In this document: positions 25,503 through 34,273 of the stretch, piece after piece | How positions within the stretch are numbered: the first letter of the stretch is position 1 | Layout of the letters: each line of letters begins with the position of its first letter | Assembly (NCBI GenBank): GCA_049514575.1 | Contig: JBEKUX010000009.1 | Span: 54,711-118,710 of the forward strand | DNA: 64,000 nucleotides | Reading direction: 5' to 3' | Source: BOG-1184 sp049514575 | Lineage (GTDB): Bacteria; Fibrobacterota; Chitinivibrionia; Chitinivibrionales; Chitinispirillaceae | Notes under the pieces: generated by a model | The model's input: the letters and a program-made list of their open reading frames with translations, nothing else | What the model was told of the DNA's origin: nothing | The model's database searches: none | Position numbers and translations under genes: made by a program

Positions 25503-25982
25503 ATGAATCAGAAGATCTCCATCCGGAAATTCGACAACGGCGACGCCGACAACGTGAGCCGGCTCATCATCGACAATCTCTCCACGAGAGCCGTACTCGA
25601 CTACGGAAAGGCTGCGGTGACACAATTGGTACAATTTTATTCGCCGCAGCAGATGAAAGACTGCGCCCGCAATGAAGAACTGTATGTCGCGATCGACGCC
25701 TCGGAAATTGTGGGAACGGCAAGCCTCGACCAGAGCCGCATCCGGAATGTGTTTGTCAGGACCGACCACCACCGGCGCGGGATCGGGTCGCAACTGGTTC
25801 GGCACCTCGAGGATATCGCGGCGCGGCAGGGCAAGCTCAACGTGTTCCTTTTTGCCAATCTTTCAACGGTGGATTTTTACCAGGAACAGGGCTACTCGAT
25901 TGTTGAAGAAAAAACCGAAGCGCTCGGTACGGTTACGCTCGCCATGATGTTGATGATAAAGAGATTGCCCCATAACCGGTAA
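25503..25982 (+). CDS. GNAT family N-acetyltransferase
   Basis: 159 residues, a single acetyltransferase domain. The acetyl-CoA-binding motif A is VRTDHHRRGIGSQLVRHLE (about 84-102), with the R-x-x-G-x-G/A loop intact, followed by NLSTVDFYQEQGYSIVEE, a typical motif B. The substrate cannot be predicted. The gene lies alone between repeats and unrelated genes; 184 gene-free bases precede it. Its end is convergent with the methyltransferase gene. Confidence 0.9.
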   Translation: MNQKISIRKFDNGDADNVSRLIIDNLSTRAVLDYGKAAVTQLVQFYSPQQMKDCARNEELYVAIDASEIVGTASLDQSRIRNVFVRTDHHRRGIGSQLVRHLEDIAARQGKLNVFLFANLSTVDFYQEQGYSIVEEKTEALGTVTLAMMLMIKRLPHNR

Positions 25983-26002
25983 CCGGATTCCCTTGCTGAT
26001 CC

Positions 26003-26638
26003 TTACCTGTCGGCCACGATAAAAATATCCCCTGCCGCCGTCACCACCTTTTTACGCCCCAGCATTGCCGCCATTACATCAAGGGCTTCCCTGCTGAAAA
26101 AATTGACATGCGTACTATCATTCTTATACCACCAGCCTGCGATATCCTCCGGCGGAGGGTGCAGTCGCGTCCGGATAATGACCGCACCGTCAGGGTTCAG
26201 AATATTTTTTATCTTTTCAATCTCACTCCGCACCGTACGAAGATGTTCGAGCACTTCACAAAGGACTACCATATCATAGGTTTTCGAGATAGCTTCTTTT
26301 CCTATATCGTACAAAGGATCAAAGGAGGTGCAGTTGTACCCGTTTTTTCGAAGTAGCCGCGTTAGTACCTCTTCCGGACCGCTTCCGTAATCGAGTATTT
26401 GGCCCGAAGGATTGGTCTGCTCACCGATAACCCTTACAAGTTCAGTTAAAAACCTGACATACCCTGCGTGGCCGATGTTGTTATCGTGGAGTGTATAACG
26501 TTTTATTTCTTCTTTGACGCTGATATGATCGTTGGCAGGGACAAATATCAGCCTGCACTTTTCGCAATGATAATAGCTCCGTCGGTCATCATTGAAAATT
26601 TTTTTACTGCTTGTGGAATAGCACAAGTGGCAGGTCAT
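26003..26638 (-). CDS. Zinc-finger-bearing class I SAM-dependent methyltransferase
   Basis: 211 residues from the ATG at 26638. The N-terminus is a zinc ribbon with Cys3, Cys6, Cys25 and Cys28 (MTCHLCY, HCEKCRLIF). The Rossmann fold follows: motif I ILDYGSGP at 81-88, then VLCEVLEHL and a motif near ILNPDGAVIIRT. This layout (ribbon plus methyltransferase) is common in sugar-biosynthesis and surface-glycan methyltransferases. The frame stays open upstream to 26746, but those 36 codons are encoded by a palindromic repeat, so I excluded them. It follows the AbiEii gene on the same strand. Confidence 0.82.
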   Translation of the reverse strand: MTCHLCYSTSSKKIFNDDRRSYYHCEKCRLIFVPANDHISVKEEIKRYTLHDNNIGHAGYVRFLTELVRVIGEQTNPSGQILDYGSGPEEVLTRLLRKNGYNCTSFDPLYDIGKEAISKTYDMVVLCEVLEHLRTVRSEIEKIKNILNPDGAVIIRTRLHPPPEDIAGWWYKNDSTHVNFFSREALDVMAAMLGRKKVVTAAGDIFIVADR

Positions 26639-26655
26639 TTGCAGTTTTTTGCTTT

Positions 26656-26743
26656 CAGGAGTCACCAAAGATTGCCTCGCTCTCCGGGGTCCCCCGCCAT
26701 TTGGGCGCCCCCTATGTTCGCTCGACAACCTTGGTGACTCCTG
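26656..26743. repeat. 88-base element bounded by 13-base perfect inverted repeats
   Basis: CAGGAGTCACCAA (26656-26668) and TTGGTGACTCCTG (26731-26743) are exact complements. The inside is GC-rich and includes GGGGTCCCCC and TTGGGCGCCCCC, similar in flavour to the repeats at 16143 and 38485. It sits between the AbiEii and methyltransferase genes and extends the latter's open frame artificially. Confidence 0.8.
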
Positions 26744-26759
26744 CATCGGTCACAGCTTT

Positions 26760-27761
26760 TTATTTCCAAGCCGTTATCTGCTCCCAATATTCTGCAGCTT
26801 TCGGTAGTCTGTTCTTAGGATTGAGGACGGTTAAAAATTCCTCGTTCGAAATATCTTTTTCCTTTATTGCAAAGATGCACAGCGCAACGCGCGCCAGGTC
26901 ACGTTGCAAATCTTTCCACGAATATCCTGCATCGAAGAGGTGTTCTGCAAAGACCGGCAGTCCGCGTACATTCTCCGACATGATGGGTGAAAGACCTTTA
27001 TCGGCAGGCATGTCATCGTAGGGCGCCACGCTCCGGCAGAATGCGATCGTATCGCCGATTATTTCTTCCGCGCTCCTGCCCCGTTCCTGGATCTCGTTTT
27101 CGTGGCGCAGGCAGGCAAAAAAGCTTTCGCGGATCTCCGAAAGCGGCGGCTGCAGAGCGAGGAGCCGGGAAACGTCGAACACGTGTTTCAGCCGCTGCGC
27201 CTCTTTCCCTTTGCCGACCGGAATGCCGAGGGTGTTCGGCCCGAGCGTCAGCAGTTTGTCGCCGATAATGCTCGACGGCAGCGGCAGTTCAACGAGCGCT
27301 GCGCTTTCGTAAAGTTTCCCGCACTCGATTTTTTTCTTTTCGGTTTTGTACGGGCTCCGGCGCAGCTGCACATCCAGCATAATAGACGTTTCGGTTCCCG
27401 AATTTATAGCCGAATTAAAATAAAGGTAGTAGCTTGCGATCGGCAGCCACGGTTTGGTTTTGTGCTGGCGTTTTTCCCAGCGTTTGAATATCTGGAAGCG
27501 GCCAACAATAGTATCCAAACATTGTTCGATCTGTTCCCGGGATGCATCGGTCGCGATGTCTACGTCGATCGAGAACCGTTTAGGATCGGGAAGAATGAGC
27601 AACAGCGAATTGCCACCCTTGAATTGAAACGGAAGACCTGTTTGCACAAGTTCGGCCACGAGTTCAAGACAGTAGACCGCCTCTTCGGCCAGTGTCGCCG
27701 GCGCGTTGAATCGGTGTTTTTCGATGTGTTCGCGGGTAAAGAATCGTGAATCGAAGGTCAT
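26760..27761 (-). CDS. AbiEii/AbiGii-type nucleotidyltransferase, no visible partner
   Basis: 333 residues. FKGGNSLLLI with GGNS at 49-52 and FSIDVDIA with Asp66 and Asp68 form the nucleotidyltransferase motif (GG-S and D-x-D) of the AbiEii family, whose toxins modify tRNA or other targets. The C-terminal half is helical and uncharacterised. AbiEii toxins usually sit with an AbiEi antitoxin of about 200 residues, but none is seen: the upstream neighbour is a repeat and the downstream one is a methyltransferase. It may be a non-toxin member of the superfamily. Confidence 0.75.
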   Translation of the reverse strand: MTFDSRFFTREHIEKHRFNAPATLAEEAVYCLELVAELVQTGLPFQFKGGNSLLLILPDPKRFSIDVDIATDASREQIEQCLDTIVGRFQIFKRWEKRQHKTKPWLPIASYYLYFNSAINSGTETSIMLDVQLRRSPYKTEKKKIECGKLYESAALVELPLPSSIIGDKLLTLGPNTLGIPVGKGKEAQRLKHVFDVSRLLALQPPLSEIRESFFACLRHENEIQERGRSAEEIIGDTIAFCRSVAPYDDMPADKGLSPIMSENVRGLPVFAEHLFDAGYSWKDLQRDLARVALCIFAIKEKDISNEEFLTVLNPKNRLPKAAEYWEQITAWK

Positions 27762-27787
27762 AATTTAATCTATTTGGATAAGCCCGA

Positions 27788-27861
27788 GGCTCTTTATTGG
27801 TTCCCTGTACTTGGTAATTATCACCCGTGTAATGCGGGCATTCATGGCTTCGATAAAAATT
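27788..27861 (+). repeat. Diverged dispersed repeat, copy 2
   Basis: GGCTCTTTATTGG, a 17-base spacer, then TTATCACCCGTGTAATGCGGGCA and ATAAAAA. It matches copy 1 at 24352-24425 with scattered differences and no length change in the first blocks, about 3.4 kb away, in the same orientation. Confidence 0.6.
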
Positions 27862-27876
27862 CCGTCATCAACCTCA

Positions 27877-28980
27877 TTATACCACTTTCACCAGTTTATA
27901 TGCATCATCCATACCCAGTTTCCTGCAATAGTCAAACATATAATCGCTTCTAATTTCCGGCCGGAGGGAGTCAAAAATATTTTCTGTCTCGTTTCCAGTC
28001 TTTGCAGGAAAGTTACCTAAAAGCCTTGGCGCTTTATTAATCTTATCAAGTGTCGCCCGGTCGAGCGCCAGGGGGTTTACCGACGCAAAAATGCCGACGT
28101 CCTGAACAACAGGGGTGTCGTTGTAATTCCAGCAGTCGCAGTCCGGGCTGATGGTCAAGGCAAAATTCACATACACTGCCTTCCCGGAAAACCGTTCTTT
28201 GAGTGCAACGGCATATTCGGCGACCTTTTCTATGAGCGCTTCGCCGTGCGAGTCCCATTGTACCGTCATTGCGCCGTAATTGCATGCGGCCACGCACTGG
28301 CCGCAGCCGATGCAGACATCATAATCGATGACCGCTTTTTTGCTTTTCATCGCGATCGCATGCACCGGACATTGACGCACGCACTGCCAGCAGCCGACGC
28401 ATTTTTCGGGCTTCTGCTGCGGTTTTGAACCGGAATGAAGTTCCAGCTTTCCCGGAACTGCAGCGCAGCCCATGCCCATGTTCTTTATCGTGCCGCCGAA
28501 CCCCATTTCGCAGTGCCCCTTGAAATGCGAAAGCACAACCAGCTTGTCGGCCTGGCAGATGGCGCCGGCGATCCTGGCCTTCTTCATGTGCCGTCCATTC
28601 ACCGGCAGTTCTTCAAATTCAAGCCCTCGCAGTCCATCGGCCGCGATGAACGGGGAGTCCGCAGTGCCGCTGAAATAACCATGCAGCGCTGCCGTCTCGT
28701 TATGGTCGACCGCATTGTGACGGCTGCCGCTGTAGAGCGTGTTCGTATCGGTCAGAAACGGCTTGGCGCCGCATGCCCTGATCGCCCGCGCGACGATCCT
28801 TGCGTAATTATGGTTTACATAGGCAAGGTTGCCGCTTTCGCCGACATGGACCTTTATCGCGACAAGCTCATTGCTGTTGGCAAGAGCATCCACTCCCGCC
28901 CGTTTCAGCAGCCGGCCGAATTTATCTTCAAGCGAACAGCCGGCTTCGGCATGCAGATCCATCCAGAATACGTTGTCCAT
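27877..28980 (-). CDS. DUF362 protein with two 4Fe-4S clusters
   Basis: 367 residues. The N-terminal DUF362 domain contains VAIKVHVGESGNLAYV and KLVVLSHFKGHCEMGFGGTIKNMGMG. Two ferredoxin motifs follow at about 193-226: CVGCWQCVRQCP and CIGCGQCVAACN, each C-x2-C-x2-C-x3-C. DUF362-ferredoxin proteins are found in several bacteria and archaea and are presumed redox proteins; substrates are unknown. There is no signal peptide. It is monocistronic, with about 140 bases before the plus-strand lipoprotein gene. Confidence 0.88.
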   Translation of the reverse strand: MDNVFWMDLHAEAGCSLEDKFGRLLKRAGVDALANSNELVAIKVHVGESGNLAYVNHNYARIVARAIRACGAKPFLTDTNTLYSGSRHNAVDHNETAALHGYFSGTADSPFIAADGLRGLEFEELPVNGRHMKKARIAGAICQADKLVVLSHFKGHCEMGFGGTIKNMGMGCAAVPGKLELHSGSKPQQKPEKCVGCWQCVRQCPVHAIAMKSKKAVIDYDVCIGCGQCVAACNYGAMTVQWDSHGEALIEKVAEYAVALKERFSGKAVYVNFALTISPDCDCWNYNDTPVVQDVGIFASVNPLALDRATLDKINKAPRLLGNFPAKTGNETENIFDSLRPEIRSDYMFDYCRKLGMDDAYKLVKVV

Positions 28981-29121
28981 GGTAACCCCGTTCGTTGTTT
29001 TCCAGGATAATCAGATCGACCCTAAGTAATCAAAATAATTTCTCTAAGCAGGGAAAATATTATTCATTGCATTGCAGTTGAATTATATTTTTAAAACGAA
29101 TCACCTAGATAATGTTTATAT

Positions 29122-30267
29122 ATGAATAAATCTTCAAATTGCAAAATCACGATGTTCGTTGCATTAGGTGTCGCCGCGCTTATCTCCTCCTGCCATTTTC
29201 CCTATCAACCCAAGCCGTTTGTTCTGCCTGAGCAACCCTACCAATTTCCAAGCAGCACGGATATAGGAATTTTTTTCAACACGACAAACGTTAAAATTAT
29301 CTATACGTTGAATGGAAATAATGGGCGCGACGTTTACTATGTCGATTTTAATGATTCGGCGCCTGCCCCGAAAAAACTTATTAAACCCGCGGGAAAAGAA
29401 ACTTCCAATGCAGACAGTCCGCTCCTTTCGCGCGACGGCTCATTTGTGGCCTATTATTTAACGCCGGATGGGACTCATACTGACGGCGCATATATCCAAA
29501 AACTCGATCCAACCGCACAGCCGGAACTAATAGCCGCAAACGGAAACGATCCTCACTGGTGGGTTGACACGACAGACACGTCAAATATCTATGTAATTTA
29601 TTCCGATCAAATCGAAGTTGGAAATCTTACTTCAGGCAGCGGACAGACTTACATACAAAAAGTCTCACTTGTCGGCAGTGGATCGCTTCTAGGGGCAGCC
29701 AATGTGATCGCGTCTTATCCAATGAACGGCGGAATGTCAAAAGACGGAAGATATCTCTGCACCGGTTACACAGAAGCCGCATTTTATGACCGCATTTCGA
29801 ACCACTTGACACCCATTAACGGACCCATTAGCGGATATAAACAGGTGTGCAACCCATCCATCGATCCTGATACGGTTTCCATTCCAAGAATGATGTTTTT
29901 AAATTTTTCAGGTATTCAACAACTCATCAATCCTTTGCAGGACAGCTCCGACTTTCCTGCTGATGGGCTGGGGAATCTCCCGCTCCATGCAGTATTGTTT
30001 ATTGTCGACATCAATAATACGGTAAAGGACTTTGTCCCGATAAGTATTATGGGAAGCGGGTATGGTGCGTGGCAATGTCCGGAGTGGTCCAATAAACCGA
30101 ATTTTGCAGCGGCACTGGCAAAGGCCGATGAAAACACCAACATTGCCGATGGCGTTATCATCAAGAACCTTGGCGACCATTCAATTAAAAAAGAAACGCT
30201 GGTTTTTACAAGAGGCAACGGCAAGTTGAATTCTGCTTCCACCCCGTACGTCTGGATCGGAAACTGA
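29122..30267 (+). CDS. Lipoprotein with TolB-like beta-propeller repeats
   Basis: 381 residues. The N-terminus ends in a lipobox, AALISSC, so mature protein would start at the cysteine near residue 24. Repeats resembling PD40 blades are visible (SPLLSRDGSFVAYYLTPDG near 92-110; SKDGRYLCTGYTE near 205-217), as in TolB and related propellers. It is followed 31 nt later by a barrel-like protein gene, so the two may form one unit. TolB proper is a soluble periplasmic protein, so this is a relative, not TolB. Confidence 0.75.
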   Translation: MNKSSNCKITMFVALGVAALISSCHFPYQPKPFVLPEQPYQFPSSTDIGIFFNTTNVKIIYTLNGNNGRDVYYVDFNDSAPAPKKLIKPAGKETSNADSPLLSRDGSFVAYYLTPDGTHTDGAYIQKLDPTAQPELIAANGNDPHWWVDTTDTSNIYVIYSDQIEVGNLTSGSGQTYIQKVSLVGSGSLLGAANVIASYPMNGGMSKDGRYLCTGYTEAAFYDRISNHLTPINGPISGYKQVCNPSIDPDTVSIPRMMFLNFSGIQQLINPLQDSSDFPADGLGNLPLHAVLFIVDINNTVKDFVPISIMGSGYGAWQCPEWSNKPNFAAALAKADENTNIADGVIIKNLGDHSIKKETLVFTRGNGKLNSASTPYVWIGN

Positions 30268-30298
30268 CTTCAACAGCGTGTTTTACCGGATTTTCATT

Positions 30299-31456
30299 AT
30301 GACAAAAGGTCTTAAAATTCTGCTGGTGTTCACCGGTATTGCCGGGATATCGTTTGCTATATACGGTTACCTTTCGGTGCGCCAGGACCTCTCTTCGTTG
30401 ACCCCGTGGCAATGTGTCGGCGGGTGCGGCGCCGGCGGGTCGGGCGGCACCGGCGCAGAGGTCAAATGGATCGGCACCGGCGTGAGCGGAGGACTTGTCG
30501 ACGCCGAAGTAATGGGAACGAGCACCATCGGTGAAAATTACCGGTACCAGCAGATAAAAACGCGGCTGAGCTGGAAACCGACCTGGACCACAAATCTCGG
30601 GCTCACGGTCCCGATTGTTTCGAAAATCGGCTCTCTCCAGCCGGCGACAAATTGGGACGACAAGACCGAAGTGACCGGCGGGCTTGCGGACTTGATGGTT
30701 GATTTTTCGAAAAACGTCGGCATGGAGGGCCAGTACTCGTTGATGCTCAACCTGACACTTCCGACCGGCCAGTACGACATCAAGCGTGGAAAAGAAAATA
30801 ATATGCTTTACCTTCCTACCACGCTCCAGTGCGGTGGCGGCATCTATACCGCATCGCTCGGCATCAGCAGGACCACAGACGTAGAAAAAGGATTGTGGAT
30901 CGTGGAGGCCTATTACAACTATCCCTTTGCAATAAATTTTTACGGAAAGAACCAGTTCATAAACAGCAATCCCGATCAATACAATGAGTTGAACAGCAGG
31001 TGGGAACTGCTCTCTGCAAGTGAAAAAAAACGGTTTGAGTACTGGTTCAAGCCGTACGGCGAAAACGATCTTGGCGCCTATACCCCGCCGAGTATTACCG
31101 CGGCAGTCTATTACGGTTACCGCGGGATAGAGCACTATGTGCACTCTTTCGGTGCAAAACTCTGGGTGCCGTTTGGTGTGGCGTGGATACCGGCTTTTAA
31201 CGCCAGCAGTTATAATCCTACTCCGGACCCGGACAATAAAACATGGTCATTAACGCTCCATTACGGCCTGGAATTCTCAAGACCCGAGTATCCGATTTTT
31301 ATTTCGATAAACAAAATCATTGTCAGCGGGTCAGATAAAGGCGGCATGAAAAACGCCTTTGATGAAGCGGCGCTCAGAAAATGGAGAACGCCGGACAAAA
31401 ACGACCTGCTCGATATGTGGACATTTGCAATCGGCATAAAGACCACCATGTTTTAA
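30299..31456 (+). CDS. Probable outer-membrane protein (transporter-like barrel)
   Basis: 385 residues from ATG 30299; an in-frame GTG at 30278 is possible. A membrane leader (about 4-22) precedes a Gly- and Cys-rich stretch (CVGGCGAGGSGGTG, about 41-54). The bulk has alternating aromatic strands and turn-rich loops, and sequences such as SLMLNLTLPTGQYD that resemble the MetA-pathway-type outer-membrane family, ending in TFAIGIKTTMF, a C-terminal aromatic as in barrel signals. Its neighbour on the left is the TolB-like lipoprotein, on the right a TPR lipoprotein. The name is a structural guess. Confidence 0.6.
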   Translation: MTKGLKILLVFTGIAGISFAIYGYLSVRQDLSSLTPWQCVGGCGAGGSGGTGAEVKWIGTGVSGGLVDAEVMGTSTIGENYRYQQIKTRLSWKPTWTTNLGLTVPIVSKIGSLQPATNWDDKTEVTGGLADLMVDFSKNVGMEGQYSLMLNLTLPTGQYDIKRGKENNMLYLPTTLQCGGGIYTASLGISRTTDVEKGLWIVEAYYNYPFAINFYGKNQFINSNPDQYNELNSRWELLSASEKKRFEYWFKPYGENDLGAYTPPSITAAVYYGYRGIEHYVHSFGAKLWVPFGVAWIPAFNASSYNPTPDPDNKTWSLTLHYGLEFSRPEYPIFISINKIIVSGSDKGGMKNAFDEAALRKWRTPDKNDLLDMWTFAIGIKTTMF

Positions 31457-31476
31457 TCTGCGGTTACCTGATACGT

Positions 31477-32484
31477 ATGCACCCTTTGCGCCTCTGTCGC
31501 GCGCTTCCTCTTCTTCCGGTCATTGCTCTCCTGCTTGCAGCATGCTCCACGACCACGGACAAAAAATCCTGCGCCGTTTCTCAGCCCAACTTTTCTCTTG
31601 ACGATACCCTGACGCTCCAGAGTGCCTGCACCTTGATTTCAGAGCACCTATGTTCAATTCTTCGTTCCGGAGACGGAGATCCGGCTTCGCTTGTCTCTTT
31701 CAATCATATCCTTGACAGCACTGCGCGGGCGATCAACACAGGCTTAAGGGATGAAAAAAACAGGCAGACTGCGCTCGACTCGATTCGAAGCGTGGTTTAT
31801 CAATCATGGAAAATCCGGTTCGACCCTGCCGACACGCTGGTTGAAACTCTGCTCCCGCATCTGGTGTTCCGAAACCGGAAGGGCGCATGCCTCGGCGTGT
31901 CGCTCATCATCCTCATGCTTGCCGAGAAACTCAACTGTCCAGTCTATGGCGTCATGCTGCCCGAACATCTGTTCTGCAGGTACGATGATGGGATCAAGCG
32001 CATCAATATCGAACCCAACAAAGATGGGTACGCGCATCCTGATGAATATTACCTGCGCCTCTATCCTCTGGAACACCGGCCATGGTATAGTCTTGCGAAC
32101 CTTGACAACAAAGCGGTTATCGGCCTCCTCTGCCATAACGCCGGCGTGCTGTGCCTGAAACAAAAAAAGTATGACGCAGCGCTCCTGTATTGCAGGGAAT
32201 GTCTGCGCCGTATTCCGAGCTTTGTTGAGGCAAAAGGAAATCGTGCCCTTGCGTATGCACAAAAGGGACGGTTGGATACGTCATTGGTCATTTTTGAGGA
32301 GTTGTTTTCCGCCCATCCTGATTTAGTAAACCTTGCGGCAAATTACGGCACAGTGGCCATGGCGGCAAAACAGTACCCAAAGGCGCTCGATATTTTCAGG
32401 AAAGGATTGGTATATTTTCCTGGCGATTCGGCTCTCATGAAAAATTTAAAAAAGGTATGCGTTATTTTAAAAATAAAGGCGTAA
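31477..32484 (+). CDS. Lipoprotein with SirB1-like transglutaminase fold and TPR repeats
   Basis: 335 residues from ATG 31477, starting a lipobox leader (LLLAAC, Cys23). The frame is open further upstream, but only over the previous gene. The transglutaminase-like domain shows Cys138 in RKGACLGVS and His164 in LPEHLFCRYDDG with downstream NIEPNKDG, the usual Cys-His-Asp/Asn triad layout of SirB1-type proteins. TPR-like repeats then run from about 215 to the end. Similar proteins lie near envelope genes, but the role is unknown. It precedes a large membrane protein. Confidence 0.78.
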   Translation: MHPLRLCRALPLLPVIALLLAACSTTTDKKSCAVSQPNFSLDDTLTLQSACTLISEHLCSILRSGDGDPASLVSFNHILDSTARAINTGLRDEKNRQTALDSIRSVVYQSWKIRFDPADTLVETLLPHLVFRNRKGACLGVSLIILMLAEKLNCPVYGVMLPEHLFCRYDDGIKRINIEPNKDGYAHPDEYYLRLYPLEHRPWYSLANLDNKAVIGLLCHNAGVLCLKQKKYDAALLYCRECLRRIPSFVEAKGNRALAYAQKGRLDTSLVIFEELFSAHPDLVNLAANYGTVAMAAKQYPKALDIFRKGLVYFPGDSALMKNLKKVCVILKIKA

Positions 32485-32502
32485 TTAAGAATAAAGAATA
32501 AT

Positions 32503-34188
32503 ATGAAAACCCTCTGGGTTACAATCAAACCATATCTCCCGGTATTTATTTGTGCAATATTGGCCGCTTTTTTTGTTTACTTCCCCATCACTGACTCCGA
32601 TATATTCTGGCATCTCGCGGCAGGCAGGGAGCTGATCGCACAGAAACATTTTATCTACACCGATCCTTTTGCCTACACGCTCGCGTCCCCGCGCTGGATC
32701 GACCTCCACTGGCTTTTCCAGCTCCTCATGTACGGGCTGTATTCGGCAGGCGGGGAACGCATACTTATTCTTTTTAAACTGTGCGTAGTTTCCGGTGTTG
32801 CCGTACTGCTCTGCCTGACCCACCGCTTCTCTTCACGATATGTCCTATTTACCGCCATCATTAGTTCTTTTCTGTTTTATAAAGTACGCTATTTGATCGA
32901 CATACGGCCAATACTTATCACCATACTCTGCATGGCGGTATACCTCTTTCTTTTCGAAAGTGCCCGGCAAAAAAAACAAAGGGCCATTCTCTGGCTGTGC
33001 GTCCCATTACAGATTATATGGACCAACTCCCAAGGTCTTTATATGATCGGTCTTTTTATTATCGGGGCCTATTGGATTGAAAGCGTGGCGCTCCTGCTCA
33101 GACATAAAAACAACAATGCGGCAATGGAAACCGCGCTTCTGCTGTTCTGTACTGCTTCGTGCCTGATAAATCCCTATGGTTTTGCAGGGGTTCGGCTGCC
33201 GTTCGAACTTTTTTCGCGCATTACCCCAACCGCAAATAACATTTACTCCCTGAATATTTCTGAAAATGTTCCCCTGTTTTCTTTGACCGGTTTCGAGACC
33301 GGCTATCGTACACCAGTTATAATTACCGCCGTTATTGCCTGTCTGCTCTTCATCTTTAACAGGAAAAAAATCCGTATTGCGCAGGTCATTCTCTTCATCG
33401 GATTCTTATTGCTCGCATTAAGTGCTGTCCGGAACGTTTTGCTTTATGTCATCATCGTTATTCCGATCATCTGCTATCATGCAGCATCTCTGGATATCTG
33501 TAACCGCTTTACTACATTACCTTTGACGTACCGTCGTTTTTTTTCGCTTGCAGGATATATAGTCGTTCTCACGGTGTTGATCGTACCTTTTTTCCGCCAT
33601 GCGGCAATTGTCGCTGCCTTTCCGCCGCACCGGGCGCTCTCCCCTTTCCGTTTCCCTCAAAAAATCACCGAACTTATTAAACGCAATCCGATTCCGGGCA
33701 ACATGTTTAATGACATGAGATACGGCGGTTATCTGCTGTGGCACCTCTATCCTGAAAAAAAAGTATTCATCGATACGCGGCTTGTCATCCGTCCTCCTGA
33801 ATTTTTCGCGGAATATCTTGCCATAAGCGACCATCCTGAACTTTTTGCGGCCGTTGCAAAGAAATTCAACGTCACGCACGCGATATTGCCGTCGGCCCTT
33901 TTCACCCGGCACCTTAAACTGATTCAATGGCTCTACAAATCCGACGATTGGCGCCTTGCCTTCACTGACGGCGCTTCCGTGCTATTCGTCCGCAACGACA
34001 TGGCAAACTATCCCCGGCTCGACCTTTCGAATGATTCGACCGTGCAGAACATAGCCGACAGCATCGGTGTACAATGGAAAGACGCACCAGCCGTCCGTTG
34101 TGAGGCGCTTGTCTACTTTGCCGGTCTGCTCCAAACACTCGGATTACCGAAAAAATATCACCTGGATGCTTCTCAAATAAAACCCTGA
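32503..34188 (+). CDS. Polytopic membrane protein, GT-C-like
   Basis: 561 residues with about ten or more hydrophobic segments and a soluble C-terminal region (about 380-561). An N-terminal motif ITDSDIFWHLAAGRELI (about 30-46), with an acidic residue pair after the first membrane helix, is the kind of loop seen in GT-C glycosyltransferases (DxD-like). I do not recognise a named family. It lies within the polysaccharide-modification region. A membrane glycosyltransferase acting on a lipid-linked sugar is plausible, but unproven. Confidence 0.55.
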   Translation: MKTLWVTIKPYLPVFICAILAAFFVYFPITDSDIFWHLAAGRELIAQKHFIYTDPFAYTLASPRWIDLHWLFQLLMYGLYSAGGERILILFKLCVVSGVAVLLCLTHRFSSRYVLFTAIISSFLFYKVRYLIDIRPILITILCMAVYLFLFESARQKKQRAILWLCVPLQIIWTNSQGLYMIGLFIIGAYWIESVALLLRHKNNNAAMETALLLFCTASCLINPYGFAGVRLPFELFSRITPTANNIYSLNISENVPLFSLTGFETGYRTPVIITAVIACLLFIFNRKKIRIAQVILFIGFLLLALSAVRNVLLYVIIVIPIICYHAASLDICNRFTTLPLTYRRFFSLAGYIVVLTVLIVPFFRHAAIVAAFPPHRALSPFRFPQKITELIKRNPIPGNMFNDMRYGGYLLWHLYPEKKVFIDTRLVIRPPEFFAEYLAISDHPELFAAVAKKFNVTHAILPSALFTRHLKLIQWLYKSDDWRLAFTDGASVLFVRNDMANYPRLDLSNDSTVQNIADSIGVQWKDAPAVRCEALVYFAGLLQTLGLPKKYHLDASQIKP

Positions 34189-34203
34189 ATCGTCTTAACT
34201 GTC

Positions 34204-34233
34204 TTGTTCATGCGGCGGGAAATTAATTATACT
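34204..34233 (+). promoter_or_regulatory. Candidate promoter of the lipoprotein gene at 34274
   Basis: TTGTTC (34204-34209), 18 nt, TATACT (34228-34233). The TTAATTATACT around the -10 is identical to that upstream of the lamin-tail gene. A strong GAGGAGG-type Shine-Dalgarno follows before the ATG. Confidence 0.4.
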
Positions 34234-34273
34234 TCATTAGGGGAAAAAAACAATAGCCGAGGAGGTTAGAGTC

